Below are positions 8,640 to 18,134 of a DNA stretch of 64,000 nucleotides, piece after piece. Under the pieces are notes generated by a model. It was not told where the DNA came from and did not search any database. It worked only from the letters and a program-made list of their open reading frames with translations. The DNA is from Hyphomicrobiales bacterium (GTDB lineage Bacteria; Pseudomonadota; Alphaproteobacteria; Rhizobiales; Rhizobiaceae): the NCBI GenBank assembly GCA_900473805.1, contig UCMS01000010.1, positions 1 to 64,000 of the forward strand, given 5' to 3'. The position numbers and the translations under genes were made by a program. The number at the start of each line of letters is the position of its first letter. The stretch's first letter is position 1.

Positions 8640-9779
8640 TCAATCGTAGTCGACGGTGACGACGCGGTTTTCGAGACCGGACTGTAGGGCTGCGGTCAGC
8701 ACGGCATGGTGGGCCGCAGCCTCAGCCGGATTGGCACAGGGAAATCCATTCGCCGTGCCGCCCGCCAGTTCATCGACAAATGCCGCCCACATCTGCTGGA
8801 TCGCATCGGCAAAGCCGAATTCGAAGATCTTGCCGGTGATGGCGGGGAAGACCGAACCGTAGCCCAAATCTTCCGTGTTCCACGACTGGGTGCTGCCCTG
8901 GTAGTCCATCCACTGCCATTGACGCGGCTGCTTCGTGGAGAAGAAGGCGCTCTTCTTCATCCCGAGGATGCGGATGTACCAGGTGTTGGATTCACCCGGT
9001 GCGATGCGCCAGGTCTTCAGCACCAGCGGGAAGTCCTGATCGTCCGCGCGAACCCGACTGCTGATCGTCGCATTGTCCCAGGTGGTGCAGGGGACCATGT
9101 TGCCCTTACCATCAGGGCGCTCCGTGACGCGCTTGACGAGATTGGCATGTAGCGTCTCTGGCCGCCAGCCGAGGCGCAGGGGTACATGGAGCACATGCAT
9201 GCCGAGGTCACCCATGCAGCCATAGGCGCCGTTGATGTGCTCCATGCGCTTCCAGTTGATCGGCTTGTTCGGATCGATGTCCGAGGAATGCAGGAATCCG
9301 GCCTCGACCTCGAGGATTTCTCCCATCTCACCGCTCGCGGCCAATGCGATCACCTTCTGGGCGCCTGGGAAGTAGGGCATTTCCGACGAGCAGCGAACGA
9401 TGAGATCCGGATGTTCGGCAAGTTCGGCCATGATGGCCCGGTTCTGCTCCCGGTCCATGCCGAAGGGTTTTTCACCCAGCAGATGTTTTCCGGCCTTCAG
9501 AATGTCCGTGTAGAACTCTGCATGCAGGACGTGGGGAACGGCGCAGTAGATCGCGTCCACATCCGGATTGGCGAGCAGTTCGCGGTAGTCGGTGGTGGTC
9601 TGCCGCACCGAGGGGACGTGGGTTTGAAACCATGCCATCAGATCAGGATTGGTGTCGCAAACGGCGATGATTTCCGGCCGTGCCTTGGTGTCCGTCAGGT
9701 GCATCCAGCGCGCTGCGGCGCTCGCGAATTCGCGTCCCATCAGGCCGCAGCCAATGACGCCGAAACGAAAGGTCTTCAT
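8640..9779 (-). CDS. Gfo/Idh/MocA-family NAD(P)-dependent oxidoreductase
   Basis: About 379 residues with an N-terminal Rossmann dinucleotide site (FGVIGCGLMGREFA), the family motif GEKPFGMD (catalytic Lys) near residue 98, and a C-terminal alpha/beta domain containing GCMGDLGMHVLHVPL. The ATG at 9779 has an AGGAGG eight bases upstream; the longer frame from 9803 lacks support. The family oxidises or epimerises sugars, inositols and amino sugars. It is the second gene after the promoter, so oxidation or C-epimerisation of the imported sugar is plausible. The polarity of the step relative to the isomerase is unclear. Confidence 0.9.
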   Translation of the reverse strand: MKTFRFGVIGCGLMGREFASAAARWMHLTDTKARPEIIAVCDTNPDLMAWFQTHVPSVRQTTTDYRELLANPDVDAIYCAVPHVLHAEFYTDILKAGKHLLGEKPFGMDREQNRAIMAELAEHPDLIVRCSSEMPYFPGAQKVIALAASGEMGEILEVEAGFLHSSDIDPNKPINWKRMEHINGAYGCMGDLGMHVLHVPLRLGWRPETLHANLVKRVTERPDGKGNMVPCTTWDNATISSRVRADDQDFPLVLKTWRIAPGESNTWYIRILGMKKSAFFSTKQPRQWQWMDYQGSTQSWNTEDLGYGSVFPAITGKIFEFGFADAIQQMWAAFVDELAGGTANGFPCANPAEAAAHHAVLTAALQSGLENRVVTVDYD

Positions 9780-9805
9780 GATGTTCCTCCTCCCATCGCG
9801 CAACC

Positions 9806-10630
9806 TCAGCTCAGGTGGCGCGACGCCTCCTCGGCGGTTGCTCCGTCATGGACGATCGCCATCAACGCACGGGTCATGCCGCCCGGATTGGCATGCTGGA
9901 TGACGTTGCGGCCATAGACGATGCCGCGCGCGCCCTGTTCCATCAGCACCTTGGTGCGCGACAGGATCTCCTGGTCGGAGACCTTGCCGCCGCCGCGAAC
10001 CAGAACCGGCAACCCTTGAGCGATCTCGATGACGCGGTGGTATTCCGTGACGTCATCGCAGGGGTCGGCCTTGATGATATCGGCGCCGAGTTCGGCTGCC
10101 TGGCGAACCAGCGGCAGGATCTTGTCGATCGCGCCGTCGACCATGTAGGCGCCCTTGGAATTGTCCTGCATCACCAGCGGCTCGACCATCAGCGGCATGC
10201 CGTAGATCTCACATTCGCGCTTTAGGCTGTTCACGTTGCGCACGCAGGCGCGGTAGACTTCCGGCTGGTTCGGCAGCATCAGCAGGTTGACGACGACGCA
10301 GGCTGCATCAAGGGCGATTGCCTGTTCGACGGGGCGGTCGATGACTTCCGAGAAGAGCGCGCTCGGAAGCGGGTTGCCATAGATGTTGGCGATGTCCGTG
10401 CGCAGTACCAGCGCAGGGCGGGCCTTGCCTGGGATCGACTGGAGCAGCGGGGCAGTGCCGGGGGGGAGTTGGATGGCATCGGGGGCGGCTGCCGCGATGA
10501 TGTCGATCGCGGTACGCATGTTCTCGATGCCGGCCAGGAACGTGCGTTCATTGAACATGCCGTGGTCGATGGCCACGTCGAAGCAGTTTCCAGACGTGCC
10601 GAAGAGGCGGTTGAGCCGCGCTGATTTCAT
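9806..10630 (-). CDS. Class I (DhnA/LacD-type) aldolase
   Basis: 274 residues of a TIM-barrel class I aldolase. It has FDVAIDHGMFNE near residue 17, the Schiff-base lysine candidate K187 in LGADIIKADPCDDV, and a C-terminal phosphate-binding GARGIVYGRNVIQH. The family includes archaeal-type fructose-bisphosphate aldolase, LsrF and tagatose-bisphosphate-like enzymes that cleave ketose phosphates. It is the promoter-proximal gene with a strong GGGAGG ribosome site. Together with the kinase it would split a phosphorylated ketose into C2-C4 units. The precise product is not predictable. Confidence 0.85.
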   Translation of the reverse strand: MKSARLNRLFGTSGNCFDVAIDHGMFNERTFLAGIENMRTAIDIIAAAAPDAIQLPPGTAPLLQSIPGKARPALVLRTDIANIYGNPLPSALFSEVIDRPVEQAIALDAACVVVNLLMLPNQPEVYRACVRNVNSLKRECEIYGMPLMVEPLVMQDNSKGAYMVDGAIDKILPLVRQAAELGADIIKADPCDDVTEYHRVIEIAQGLPVLVRGGGKVSDQEILSRTKVLMEQGARGIVYGRNVIQHANPGGMTRALMAIVHDGATAEEASRHLS

Positions 10631-10643
10631 CGATTTCCTCCCG

Positions 10644-10663
10644 ATGTGGTATCGTTTTCATGG
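10644..10663. promoter_or_regulatory. LacI-type operator O2 (imperfect)
   Basis: ATGTGGTATCGTTTTCATGG matches the left half and centre of the better palindrome at 10699-10718. It lies immediately downstream of the predicted -10 box, over the expected transcription start, and its centre is 55 bp from O1. Binding would block initiation. Confidence 0.6.
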
Positions 10664-10692
10664 AGGCTATCGATCGAGCGCCGTCTCGTCAA
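10664..10692 (-). promoter_or_regulatory. Predicted sigma-70 promoter of the sugar operon
   Basis: On the minus strand, TTGACG (10692-10687), a 17-bp spacer and TAGCCT (10669-10664) precede the aldolase gene by 34 bp. The same pattern, TTGAC-N17-TAGCCT, occurs before the amiC-like operon at 19506-19534, which supports it as a real promoter type here. Confidence 0.6.
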
Positions 10693-10698
10693 CAATCA

Positions 10699-10718
10699 AT
10701 GTGGAAACGTTACCACAT
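10699..10718. promoter_or_regulatory. LacI-type operator O1
   Basis: ATGTGGAAACGTTACCACAT is a 20-bp palindrome with a central CG and only one mismatched pair, as usual for LacI-family operators. It ends 7 bp upstream of the -35 box of the sugar operon. The LacI regulator at 1237-2268 is the likely ligand (inference). Confidence 0.75.
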
Positions 10719-10761
10719 TTTTCGAACAGGACTGCGCGGTCCACGGGAGCCGCACGGAAGG

Positions 10762-11751
10762 TCAGTCCAAAGGGTAATGGCAGGCGACTTCGCGTCCGGT
10801 CGCAACTGTTGCCAGCTTGGGCCGGTTCTCGCGACAGAGGTCGGTGGCATAGGGACACCGCGTCGAAAACTTGCAGCCGGGCGGCGGCGACAGCGGGCTC
10901 GGGATTTCGCCTGTGAGCAGGATACGGTCGCGCTTCCCCCGGTTATGCGGTTGGGGAATGGCCGAGAGCAGGGCGCGCGTGTAGGGGTGGTGCGGCCGAG
11001 CATACAGCTCTTCCGTTTCCCCTGTCTCGACAATCGAGCCGAGATACATCACGGCGACGCGAGTGGAGACGTGGCGGACGACGGCGAGGTCATGGGCGAT
11101 GAAGACATAAGTGAGGTTCAGTCGGTCCCGCAGCTCGCCGAATAGGTTGACCACCTGAGCCTGGACCGACACATCGAGGGCAGACACGGGTTCATCCGCG
11201 ACAATCAACTTCGGTTCGACCGCGAGCGCGCGGGCGATGCCGATGCGCTGGCGCTGGCCCCCGGAGAATTCGTGCGGATAGCGGTCGAGATATTCGCGGC
11301 GCAGCCCGACCAGTTCCATCAACTCGTCCAGCCGTTCGCCGATGCCCGCTCCCTCGCGGATGTGATGGACAGAGAGAACCTCTGCCAGCATGTCTCGCAC
11401 CCGCCTCTTCGGATTGAGCGAGGCGGAAGGGTCCTGAAAGATCATCTGCATCTTGCGGCGGACGGGCTTGAGCGCCTTCGCGTCTGCCTTGCCGATCTCC
11501 TCGCCGTCGAATGTCAGTTCTCCGGAGGTGATGTCGTAAAGGCGGGTCAAACAGCGACCGAGGGTCGACTTGCCGCTGCCGGATTCACCGACCAGGCCAA
11601 GGGTTTCACCGGGACGGACCTCGAGGTCGATCGCATCGACGGCATGGAGAATCTTGCCCGAGCCCGGCATCATCGTCTTGCCGACGGTGAAATTCTTGGT
11701 CAGCTCCTTTGCCTGGAGCAGCGGGGTGGAGAGGTCGATTTCGGTGTTCAT
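10762..11751 (-). CDS. Peptide/oligopeptide ABC transporter ATP-binding subunit (DppF/OppF-like)
   Basis: 329 residues: Walker [16 protein letters not shown], signature [15 protein letters not shown], Walker [15 protein letters not shown], and the C-terminal oligopeptide-transporter extension with a Cys cluster ([14 protein letters not shown] ... ACHYPL) that in this family can hold an iron-sulfur cluster. It forms the heterodimeric ATPase with the preceding gene product, whose stop it overlaps by 4 bp. It is the last gene of the amiC-headed operon; the sugar-operon promoter begins only about 40 bp further upstream on the same strand after its stop. Confidence 0.95.
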   Translation of the reverse strand: MNTEIDLSTPLLQAKELTKNFTVGKTMMPGSGKILHAVDAIDLEVRPGETLGLVGESGSGKSTLGRCLTRLYDITSGELTFDGEEIGKADAKALKPVRRKMQMIFQDPSASLNPKRRVRDMLAEVLSVHHIREGAGIGERLDELMELVGLRREYLDRYPHEFSGGQRQRIGIARALAVEPKLIVADEPVSALDVSVQAQVVNLFGELRDRLNLTYVFIAHDLAVVRHVSTRVAVMYLGSIVETGETEELYARPHHPYTRALLSAIPQPHNRGKRDRILLTGEIPSPLSPPPGCKFSTRCPYATDLCRENRPKLATVATGREVACHYPLD

Positions 11752-12773
11752 GCCATTTCCTCGATGGGGAGGGCTGCTTGCCGCAGGGCAGGACGTTCCT
11801 CGTCATCGAGGACGCAAAGCGCGGACTGATCTCCAGCCCGCTGTAGCGGTGGGCGCTCCGCACAGGCGCTTCGGGCGAAATCGCAGCGGGGCGCAAAGCC
11901 GCAGCCTTTGCCGATCATGTCCGGTGTCGGCGGCATTCCTGGGATCGAGCGAAGCTTTTCGAGACGCGTGCCGGTAAGCGGGGGGATTGAGGCCATCAGG
12001 CCCCAGGTATAGGGGTGCAGTGGTCTGGCGAAGACGTCGTCGGTGTCTCCACGTTCCACGATGCGGCCGGCATACATGACGGCCACGTGTTCCGCGACTT
12101 CTGCGACGACACCCATGTCATGGGTGATCAGGATGATGGCCGATCCGAAATCCTTGCGCAGCCGCAAAAGCAGGTCGAGGACCTGTGCCTGGACGGTGAC
12201 GTCGAGGGCCGTCGTCGGTTCGTCCGCGACCAGAAGAGCAGGGTTGCAGGAGAGAGCCATGGCGATGACCGCGCGCTGGCGCATGCCACCGGAGAGCTGG
12301 TGCGGGTAACGATCGACGGCTTCTCCCGGATTGGACAGTCCGACTTCGCCGAGCAGTTCGACCGCGCGCAGGCGGGCGGCGCGGGCGGAGATGTTTTCGT
12401 GGGCGCGGATCTGTTCGGCGATCTGCCACCCGATCGTGTAGACCGGCGTCAGGGCCGTCATCGGGTCCTGGGAGATCAGGCCGATCTCTTTGCCCCTGAT
12501 GGAGCGCATCTGGCTTGCCGGAAGATCGAGGATCGGTTTTCCCTTGAAGGAGACGGCGCCATCGACGCGGGCCGTTTTGGCATCGTGCAGCCCGAGCAGC
12601 GACAGCAGTGTCACCGACTTGCCGGAGCCGGATTCTCCGACGATCGAGAGGATCTCGCCTTCATGGACGCGGAAGGAGACGTCGCGCACGGCCTGGACCG
12701 GTCCGCGATCGGTGGCAAAGGAGACCGAGAGGCCGTTGACGTCGAGGAGAATGGGCTTGTCCGAGGTGGCCAT
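11748..12773 (-). CDS. Peptide/oligopeptide ABC transporter ATP-binding subunit (DppD/OppD-like)
   Basis: 341 residues with Walker [17 protein letters not shown], signature [15 protein letters not shown], Walker [15 protein letters not shown] and the C-terminal oligo_HPY extension ([15 protein letters not shown]). It pairs with the DppF-like subunit. The gene starts 4 bp after the DppB-like permease stop. Family knowledge assigns uptake of di- or oligopeptides, or sometimes other solutes such as opines or nickel chelates. Confidence 0.95.
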   Translation of the reverse strand: MATSDKPILLDVNGLSVSFATDRGPVQAVRDVSFRVHEGEILSIVGESGSGKSVTLLSLLGLHDAKTARVDGAVSFKGKPILDLPASQMRSIRGKEIGLISQDPMTALTPVYTIGWQIAEQIRAHENISARAARLRAVELLGEVGLSNPGEAVDRYPHQLSGGMRQRAVIAMALSCNPALLVADEPTTALDVTVQAQVLDLLLRLRKDFGSAIILITHDMGVVAEVAEHVAVMYAGRIVERGDTDDVFARPLHPYTWGLMASIPPLTGTRLEKLRSIPGMPPTPDMIGKGCGFAPRCDFARSACAERPPLQRAGDQSALCVLDDEERPALRQAALPIEEMA

Positions 12774-12776
12774 GAC

Positions 12777-13748
12777 TCAGTTTCCCCTGACGCGTGGATC
12801 GATCAGCACATAGACGACGTCAACCAGCGCATTGGCGATGACGACGAAGAAAGAAGCATACATGACCGTGCCGAGGATCATCGGCAGGTCGAGGTTGAGC
12901 AGGGCCTGATAGGTCAGGCGACCGACGCCGTTCAAGCCGAAGACCACTTCGGTCAGCAGGGCCGCACCGCCGACGAGCACGCCGAAGTCCAGGCCGAACA
13001 TTGTGACGAAGGGAATAAGCGAGGTGCGCAGGGCATGGCGCAGCATGACGCGGGCGGGCGAGAGGCCCTTTGCGCGCGCCGTGCGGATGAAGTCTTCCTG
13101 ATAGGCTTCAACAAGATTGGCCCGAAGCACCCGGCCATAGATGCCGATGTAGAGGGCGGCCAGCGTGAACCATGGAATGACCAGCGTCTTGAACCAGCCG
13201 ACCGGATCCTGCGTGAGCGGCTTGTAGCCGAGGGCCGGCACCCAGGAGAACAGCCAGGTGTCGTGAAAACGGTTCTGGCTGATCAGGTTCATCATCTCCC
13301 CTAACCAGTAGACGGGCATGGAGACCCCGATCAACGCCAGCGCCATAAGCCCTCGGTCGATGAGCGTGTCACGGGTCAGGGCCGCCAACACGCCGACAAA
13401 GATGCCGCCGACGATCCAGAGGACCGCGGCACCGGCGACGAGCGAAAGCGTGACGGGGGCTGCAGCGACAACGGCGGGCACGATGCGGTAGCCGCGGTTG
13501 ACGAAGGAGGTGAGGTCCTGGGTGATGAAGAGGCGCTTCATCATCACGCCGTATTGCACCGGGAGCGGGCGGTCGAAGCCGAATTCCTTACGGATGGCCT
13601 CAATGGTTTCCTGCGAGGCGTTGCGGCCGGCGAGACGGGCGGCGGGGTCGGAGCCGGGCGTGGCGAAGAAAATCAGGAAGACGAGCGCCGAGATGCCGAA
13701 CATCACGAAGATCATCTGTCCGAGGCGCTGGAGAACGGCAATGGTCAT
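12777..13748 (-). CDS. Peptide ABC transporter permease (DppB/OppB-like)
   Basis: About 323 residues with six membrane segments: TM1 at residues 9-29 (MIFVMFGISALVFLIFFA), then a periplasmic loop, and the EAA-type motif EAYQEDFIRTARAKGLSPARVMLRHALR in the cytoplasmic loop. The ATG at 13748 has GAGGAGGG just upstream; the longer frame from 13814 overlaps the upstream permease gene and is unlikely. It is one half of the membrane channel. Confidence 0.94.
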   Translation of the reverse strand: MTIAVLQRLGQMIFVMFGISALVFLIFFATPGSDPAARLAGRNASQETIEAIRKEFGFDRPLPVQYGVMMKRLFITQDLTSFVNRGYRIVPAVVAAAPVTLSLVAGAAVLWIVGGIFVGVLAALTRDTLIDRGLMALALIGVSMPVYWLGEMMNLISQNRFHDTWLFSWVPALGYKPLTQDPVGWFKTLVIPWFTLAALYIGIYGRVLRANLVEAYQEDFIRTARAKGLSPARVMLRHALRTSLIPFVTMFGLDFGVLVGGAALLTEVVFGLNGVGRLTYQALLNLDLPMILGTVMYASFFVVIANALVDVVYVLIDPRVRGN

Positions 13749-13758
13749 GGAGCCCTCC

Positions 13759-14781
13759 TCAGGCCAGTTTGGTGCGCGGGTCGAGAGCGTCGCGCAGGCT
13801 GTCGCCGAGCACATTGAGCGACAGCACCGTCAGGACGATGGCGATGCCCGGAGCGAGCGACACGATGGGTCGGGTGTAGAGCAGGGTCTGCCCGTCCTGG
13901 ATGATCGTTCCCCAGCTGGCATCCGGTGCCTGAACGCCGATCGAGAGGAAGGACAGGGACGATTCCGTGATGATGTTGAGGCCCATCATCAGCGGCACGA
14001 AGACGATCAGCATCGTCGTCACATTGGGCAGGATGTCGTTGAGCAGGATGCGCCAGGAAGGGATACCGAGGCCGCGGGCGGCGAGAACGAATTCGCTTTC
14101 CCGCAGAGAGAGGACGCGGCCACGTAGTGGGCGAGCGACATAGGGGACGTAAATGATCCCGATGATGAAGATCGGCAGCAGAAGGCTGTCAGACCCGATC
14201 TCGATCGGGCCGATGACGATGCCGTTCGATATCAGAACGATCGAGAGCGAGATGGCGAGCAGGTAGACTGGGAAGGCCCAGAGGATGTCGAGAATGCGCG
14301 ACAGGATCTTGTCGACCCAGCCACCGAAGAAGCCGGCGCTAATCCCGATCAGGGCGGCAAAGACGAGACAGATGGCGGTGGCCGAGGCTGCGATCAACAA
14401 GGAGTTGCGGCCACCATACAGAAGGCGTGCCGCGACATCGCGCCCTTGAGTGTCGGCGCCGAGGAAGTATTGGGCGCTCCAGGTCGGACCGATGGGCGTG
14501 ACGCCGAGGCCGAGCCCTTCGGTCGAGGCCTGCATGACCTTGACGCGTTTTCCGTCGACCATGATGCGTGCACTGAGATTGGAGCGAAACGGGTCGCTGC
14601 CGGCCACGTAACCGGCATAAAGCGGGGCAGCCAGGCTCGACAACACGATGACGAAAAGCACGAAGGCTGCGAGCAGCGTCGGTCGGTCGCGTTTCAGGAT
14701 GTGCCAGGCCCGGCGCCATGGCCCTGACGATCGGCGAAGCGCGGGTGCTGCCGCAGGCATTGTCTGGATTGCGTCGGTCAT
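13759..14781 (-). CDS. Peptide ABC transporter permease (DppC/OppC-like)
   Basis: 340 residues with an N-terminal OppC_N segment (WRRAWHILKRDRPTLLAAFVLF), a longer periplasmic loop after TM1 and the EAA loop RESEFVLAARGLGIPSWRILLNDILPN near residue 225. It is the partner permease of the DppB-like gene, whose start lies 10 bp downstream of this stop. The periplasmic insertion after TM1 (about residues 55-110) is longer than in classic DppC, as seen in several oligopeptide systems. Confidence 0.93.
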   Translation of the reverse strand: MTDAIQTMPAAAPALRRSSGPWRRAWHILKRDRPTLLAAFVLFVIVLSSLAAPLYAGYVAGSDPFRSNLSARIMVDGKRVKVMQASTEGLGLGVTPIGPTWSAQYFLGADTQGRDVAARLLYGGRNSLLIAASATAICLVFAALIGISAGFFGGWVDKILSRILDILWAFPVYLLAISLSIVLISNGIVIGPIEIGSDSLLLPIFIIGIIYVPYVARPLRGRVLSLRESEFVLAARGLGIPSWRILLNDILPNVTTMLIVFVPLMMGLNIITESSLSFLSIGVQAPDASWGTIIQDGQTLLYTRPIVSLAPGIAIVLTVLSLNVLGDSLRDALDPRTKLA

Positions 14782-14850
14782 CTGTTCCCCGATAGGCCGA
14801 ATGGACGTGCGGGTGGCAGATGACTGCCACCCGTTGACTTCAAAGGAGGA

Positions 14851-16548
14851 TCACTGAACCCAGGACTGCGAAGCGATCCAGCGGTTCTGCTTGTTGAAGA
14901 TGTAGTTGCCGAGGCGTGCCGAGGTGAAGTTTACGCTCTTCGGGGTGAACAGCGGCGCCATCGGGGACTGCTCCATGAAGCCCTTGTCGACCTCGGCCCA
15001 TTTGGCGTTGGCGGCATCCGGATCGGTCAGCGCCAGCGTCATCGCTTCCTTCATCTTCGCATCGAGATCCGGGTTGCAGTAGCCGGAGATGTTGATCGAG
15101 GAATCGCTACCCTTGTTGAAGGAGCTGCAGGAGAGAAGCACGTTCAGGAAGTTGGACGCCGCAGGGTAGTCCATGTACCACTGGCTGATACTGATCTGGA
15201 CGTTGTTGTTGGTGTTCTGGATGTAGGTGAACTGGATGTTCGGAGAGACCGCCTTCATCGAGGCGTCGTAGCCGAGCTCTGACAGCACGCTCTGGATATA
15301 GGTGCCGATACCACGCGAGGTCGCGTTATCCTCGGCGATCACGGTCACCTTCTGACCCTTGGTGCCGGATTCCTCGACCAGCTGCTTGGCCTTCTCCATG
15401 TCGGGGCCAACCCATTCCGGGCCGGGCTCGGCGGTGTAGATGCAGTCGTCGACATGGCCGGGGAAGTCGGGCGGCAGGATCTGGCAGGTCGGCTGTGCCA
15501 GCACTTCGCCGCCGAACAGACCGACGAGGGCGTCACGGTCCAGGGCATAGTTCAATGCCTGACGTGCCTTGACGTTGTCGAACGGCGCGATGTTGGTGTT
15601 CATCGGTGCATACCAGAAAGCAGCCAACGGATCGATGTGGATCTGGCTTGCATATTTGGCACCGATTTCCGGCAGGCGGTCTGCCGGCGGGGTATCGAAC
15701 ATCCAGTCGATCTGGCCGTTGACGATGGCGTTGATGGTCGCTTCTTCGGTCAGGCCGAACTTGTAGATGATCTCGTCAGCATAGCCATCAGGCTGGGCGT
15801 CGACGCTCCATTCCTTGAAGTGCGGGTTACGCTTGAGGACGAGCTGTTCGGTCGGATTGTAGCTGTCGAAATAATAGGCGCCGGTGCCGGGGATCGGCGT
15901 GGTGCCGGCATCGGCGGCCGGCGCATCAGCCGGCAGGATCGAGGCGTGGGGAACGGCGAGCTTGGAGAAGATCTCCGAGTCCGGGGCCACGAGGTTGATG
16001 GTCACGGTGCCGGCTGCGTCGTCGGCGATGACGCCGCCTTCGAGCGTGCAGGTCTCGGCTTCTGCGATGCATTTGTCGGCGCCGACGAAGCCGTTATAGA
16101 AGCTGCCGGTGGTCGGGCCCTTGACCTTGAAGATGCGCTGGTAGGAGGCCAGCACGTCAGACGGCTTCAGCTCCTTGCCGTTGGAGAACATGATGCCCTT
16201 GCGGATCTTGAAGACATAGGTCTTGCCGTCATTGGTCGGCTGGGGGATCTCTTCGGCAATGGATGGTACGATCTCGAAGCCGTCGGTGCCGCCGGCCTGC
16301 TTGAACTTGACGAGGCCGTCATAGGTCATCTGGTAGAGCTGCCAGAACTGGGCCGTGTAGTTGATCATCGGATCAATGGTGCCAGCCGCCGAGACGGCAG
16401 CGAGCGTCATGGTGCCGCCGCGATGCTTCGCCATCAGTTCGGCGCGGTCCTCGGCCAGTGCTGCGCCGGCCAGCGCCGTCTGGGCGAGCAGAAGACCGGC
16501 GGTCAGGAGACCGGCGCGGCGGGCAATGGGTTTCAGATAAAGTGTCAT
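14851..16548 (-). CDS. Peptide ABC transporter periplasmic substrate-binding protein (SBP_bac_5)
   Basis: About 565 residues from the ATG at 16548 (MTLYLKPIARRAG), which gives a normal Sec signal peptide ending near ALAGAALAE. The longer frame from 16773 lies inside the hydrolase gene and is rejected. The body shows SBP_bac_5 features: KTYVFKIRKGIMFSNGKELKPSDVLAS near residue 120, VKARQALNYALDRDALV near 330, and a C-terminal VNFTSARLGNYI. Family members bind oligopeptides or related compounds. It is the first transport gene after the hydrolase, 70 bp downstream. Confidence 0.93.
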   Translation of the reverse strand: MTLYLKPIARRAGLLTAGLLLAQTALAGAALAEDRAELMAKHRGGTMTLAAVSAAGTIDPMINYTAQFWQLYQMTYDGLVKFKQAGGTDGFEIVPSIAEEIPQPTNDGKTYVFKIRKGIMFSNGKELKPSDVLASYQRIFKVKGPTTGSFYNGFVGADKCIAEAETCTLEGGVIADDAAGTVTINLVAPDSEIFSKLAVPHASILPADAPAADAGTTPIPGTGAYYFDSYNPTEQLVLKRNPHFKEWSVDAQPDGYADEIIYKFGLTEEATINAIVNGQIDWMFDTPPADRLPEIGAKYASQIHIDPLAAFWYAPMNTNIAPFDNVKARQALNYALDRDALVGLFGGEVLAQPTCQILPPDFPGHVDDCIYTAEPGPEWVGPDMEKAKQLVEESGTKGQKVTVIAEDNATSRGIGTYIQSVLSELGYDASMKAVSPNIQFTYIQNTNNNVQISISQWYMDYPAASNFLNVLLSCSSFNKGSDSSINISGYCNPDLDAKMKEAMTLALTDPDAANAKWAEVDKGFMEQSPMAPLFTPKSVNFTSARLGNYIFNKQNRWIASQSWVQ

Positions 16549-16618
16549 GCTGTTTCCCTCTGTTGTCGTTTGAAATTCACGGCATTCACCCGTTGGCCGG
16601 GTTTGTCTTTGGTGATGG

Positions 16619-17512
16619 TCAGGGTGCCTTCGCGTCGAGGAAACCCGCAACTTCGGCCATGCAGGCCTCGCGCTCCTCGACATGCGGCATGTGGCTCGAT
16701 TGTTCGAAGATGCGCCAACGCACATCCGGGATCTCGTCCGCAAAGGGCTGCACGCAGGCTTCCGTGGCCTCATCGTAACGGCCTGAGATCAAAAGAGTTG
16801 GCACGTTGATCGTCGAAAGACGGCCGACGATCGACCAATCCTTCATCGTGCCGATGACATGGAATTCATTGGGGCCGTTCATGGTGTGATAGACGGTCGG
16901 ATCCGTACCGATCGCGTCGAAAGTTCGCTTGACCTCGTCCGGCATCGGCACAACCCGGCAGACATGGCGCTGATTGAAGACGTCAGTCGCCGCCATGTAT
17001 TCGGCGCTGTCGGTCGTGCCGGCTTTCTCGTGGTGAAGCAGTGTTGCCTGGACATCCGCGGGCAGGTCTTCGCGCAGGCGGTTGGCCTCGGAGATCCATG
17101 TGCTCATCGCGGCCGGGGAATTGGCGATGATGAGCGCCTTGAGGCCGGCCGGTTGCTCGACGGCAAATTCGGCTCCAAGCATGCCGCCCCAGGACTGGCC
17201 GAGCAGGCAATAGCCTCCGCGAATGCCGAGATGGTCGATCAGGTTGTGCAGTTCGGTGCGGAAGAAGGCGACGGTCCAGAAGTCCGCGCCCTTCTCCGGG
17301 AGATGGGTCGACTTGCCATTACCAACCTGATCGTAGTGGATCACGGCGCGGCCGGTGGCGGCAATGTCCTTGAAACTGTCGACATAGTCATGGGTGCAGC
17401 CGGGGCCGCCATGGGCGACGATCAGCGGCGGCTTGCCCGATGCGAGATCGCCCGTAATCCGGTACCAGGTCTTGTATTCGCCATAGGGGGCGTAGCCTTC
17501 AGTGATCGACAC
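16619..17512 (-). CDS. Proline iminopeptidase-family alpha/beta hydrolase
   Basis: 297 residues. The HGGPG oxyanion motif at 34-38 and the nucleophile elbow GQSWGG with Ser107 are diagnostic of the prolyl iminopeptidase/tricorn-factor F1 family. The catalytic Asp (SGRYDE) and His (SSHMPHVEE) follow near the C-terminus. No signal peptide is seen, so it acts in the cytoplasm. Members release N-terminal proline or other residues from short peptides, or hydrolyse amino-acid amides. Its place between the AmiC/AmiR-like regulators and a peptide importer suggests it cleaves the imported substrate, possibly an amide or dipeptide (inference). Confidence 0.88.
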   Translation of the reverse strand: MSITEGYAPYGEYKTWYRITGDLASGKPPLIVAHGGPGCTHDYVDSFKDIAATGRAVIHYDQVGNGKSTHLPEKGADFWTVAFFRTELHNLIDHLGIRGGYCLLGQSWGGMLGAEFAVEQPAGLKALIIANSPAAMSTWISEANRLREDLPADVQATLLHHEKAGTTDSAEYMAATDVFNQRHVCRVVPMPDEVKRTFDAIGTDPTVYHTMNGPNEFHVIGTMKDWSIVGRLSTINVPTLLISGRYDEATEACVQPFADEIPDVRWRIFEQSSHMPHVEEREACMAEVAGFLDAKAP

Positions 17513-17543
17513 GCGTGATGCTCCTTTGCGGTCTCATGGTCTC

Positions 17544-18134
17544 TCAGCCGCCCAGCTTGGTGCGGCGGTCGTCGCGGCAGATGGCTTCCGCCGTTTCTTC
17601 TGTTGTCATGCCCCAGTCCATCGCGATCTTGCGCAGCCGCTTCCAGGCCGCGTCCTCATCGAGTTGTTCGGCCTGGAGCAGTTTCAGGATTGCGCGGACA
17701 ACCACGGGGCGCTGCCGCAGTCGGTCTTCGAGCGCGCGAATATCGTCGGCCTGGCTGCGGGCGACCCGGTATGCATGAGCGGCGATGAGGATGGCGCTAT
17801 AGGCGCCGGTGGAGCCTATAGGCTTCAAAAGATGGGCATTGGATCCCTGAGACAGCGCCCATTCGACGCGACCGGGCGCTTCCGAGCCGATGAGAGCGAC
17901 CATCGGCATCGGCGCGTAGCCGCGAGGCCAGGGAAACTGGCCGTCATGGCCCATATCTGCATCGAAGAAGACAATGTCCGCCTCGACGTGGGCGGCATCT
18001 ATCTGTGGCCAGACTACCTCGACTTTCATGTGCAGCAGGTCAAGTTGCCGTGTCAGCGCGTCGACGGAGGGGTGGTCCCGATGGAGGATCACGGCGCGCC
18101 ATGTGGCAAGTGAGAGGCGACCTGGGCGGTTCAT
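17544..18134 (-). CDS. AmiR-like ANTAR-domain RNA-binding antiterminator
   Basis: 196 residues. The N-terminal half is a pseudo-receiver domain, and the C-terminal half carries a coiled-coil and an ANTAR domain (about residues 125-190: ALEDRLRQRPVVVRAILKLLQAEQLDEDAAWKRLRKIAMDWGMTTEETAEAI). Known AmiR binds AmiC, is released by amide ligand, and then prevents transcription termination in the leader RNA. The gene overlaps the amiC-like gene by 4 bp, the classic amiC-amiR arrangement. A promoter plus intrinsic terminator lie upstream of amiC, the expected target. Confidence 0.85.
   Translation of the reverse strand: MNRPGRLSLATWRAVILHRDHPSVDALTRQLDLLHMKVEVVWPQIDAAHVEADIVFFDADMGHDGQFPWPRGYAPMPMVALIGSEAPGRVEWALSQGSNAHLLKPIGSTGAYSAILIAAHAYRVARSQADDIRALEDRLRQRPVVVRAILKLLQAEQLDEDAAWKRLRKIAMDWGMTTEETAEAICRDDRRTKLGG

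Noticed and set aside
12015-13304. 429-codon plus-strand frame
   Set aside because: Shadow of the DppD- and DppB-like genes.
15454-16809. 451-codon plus-strand frame
   Set aside because: Antisense of the peptide-binding protein gene; no recognisable fold.
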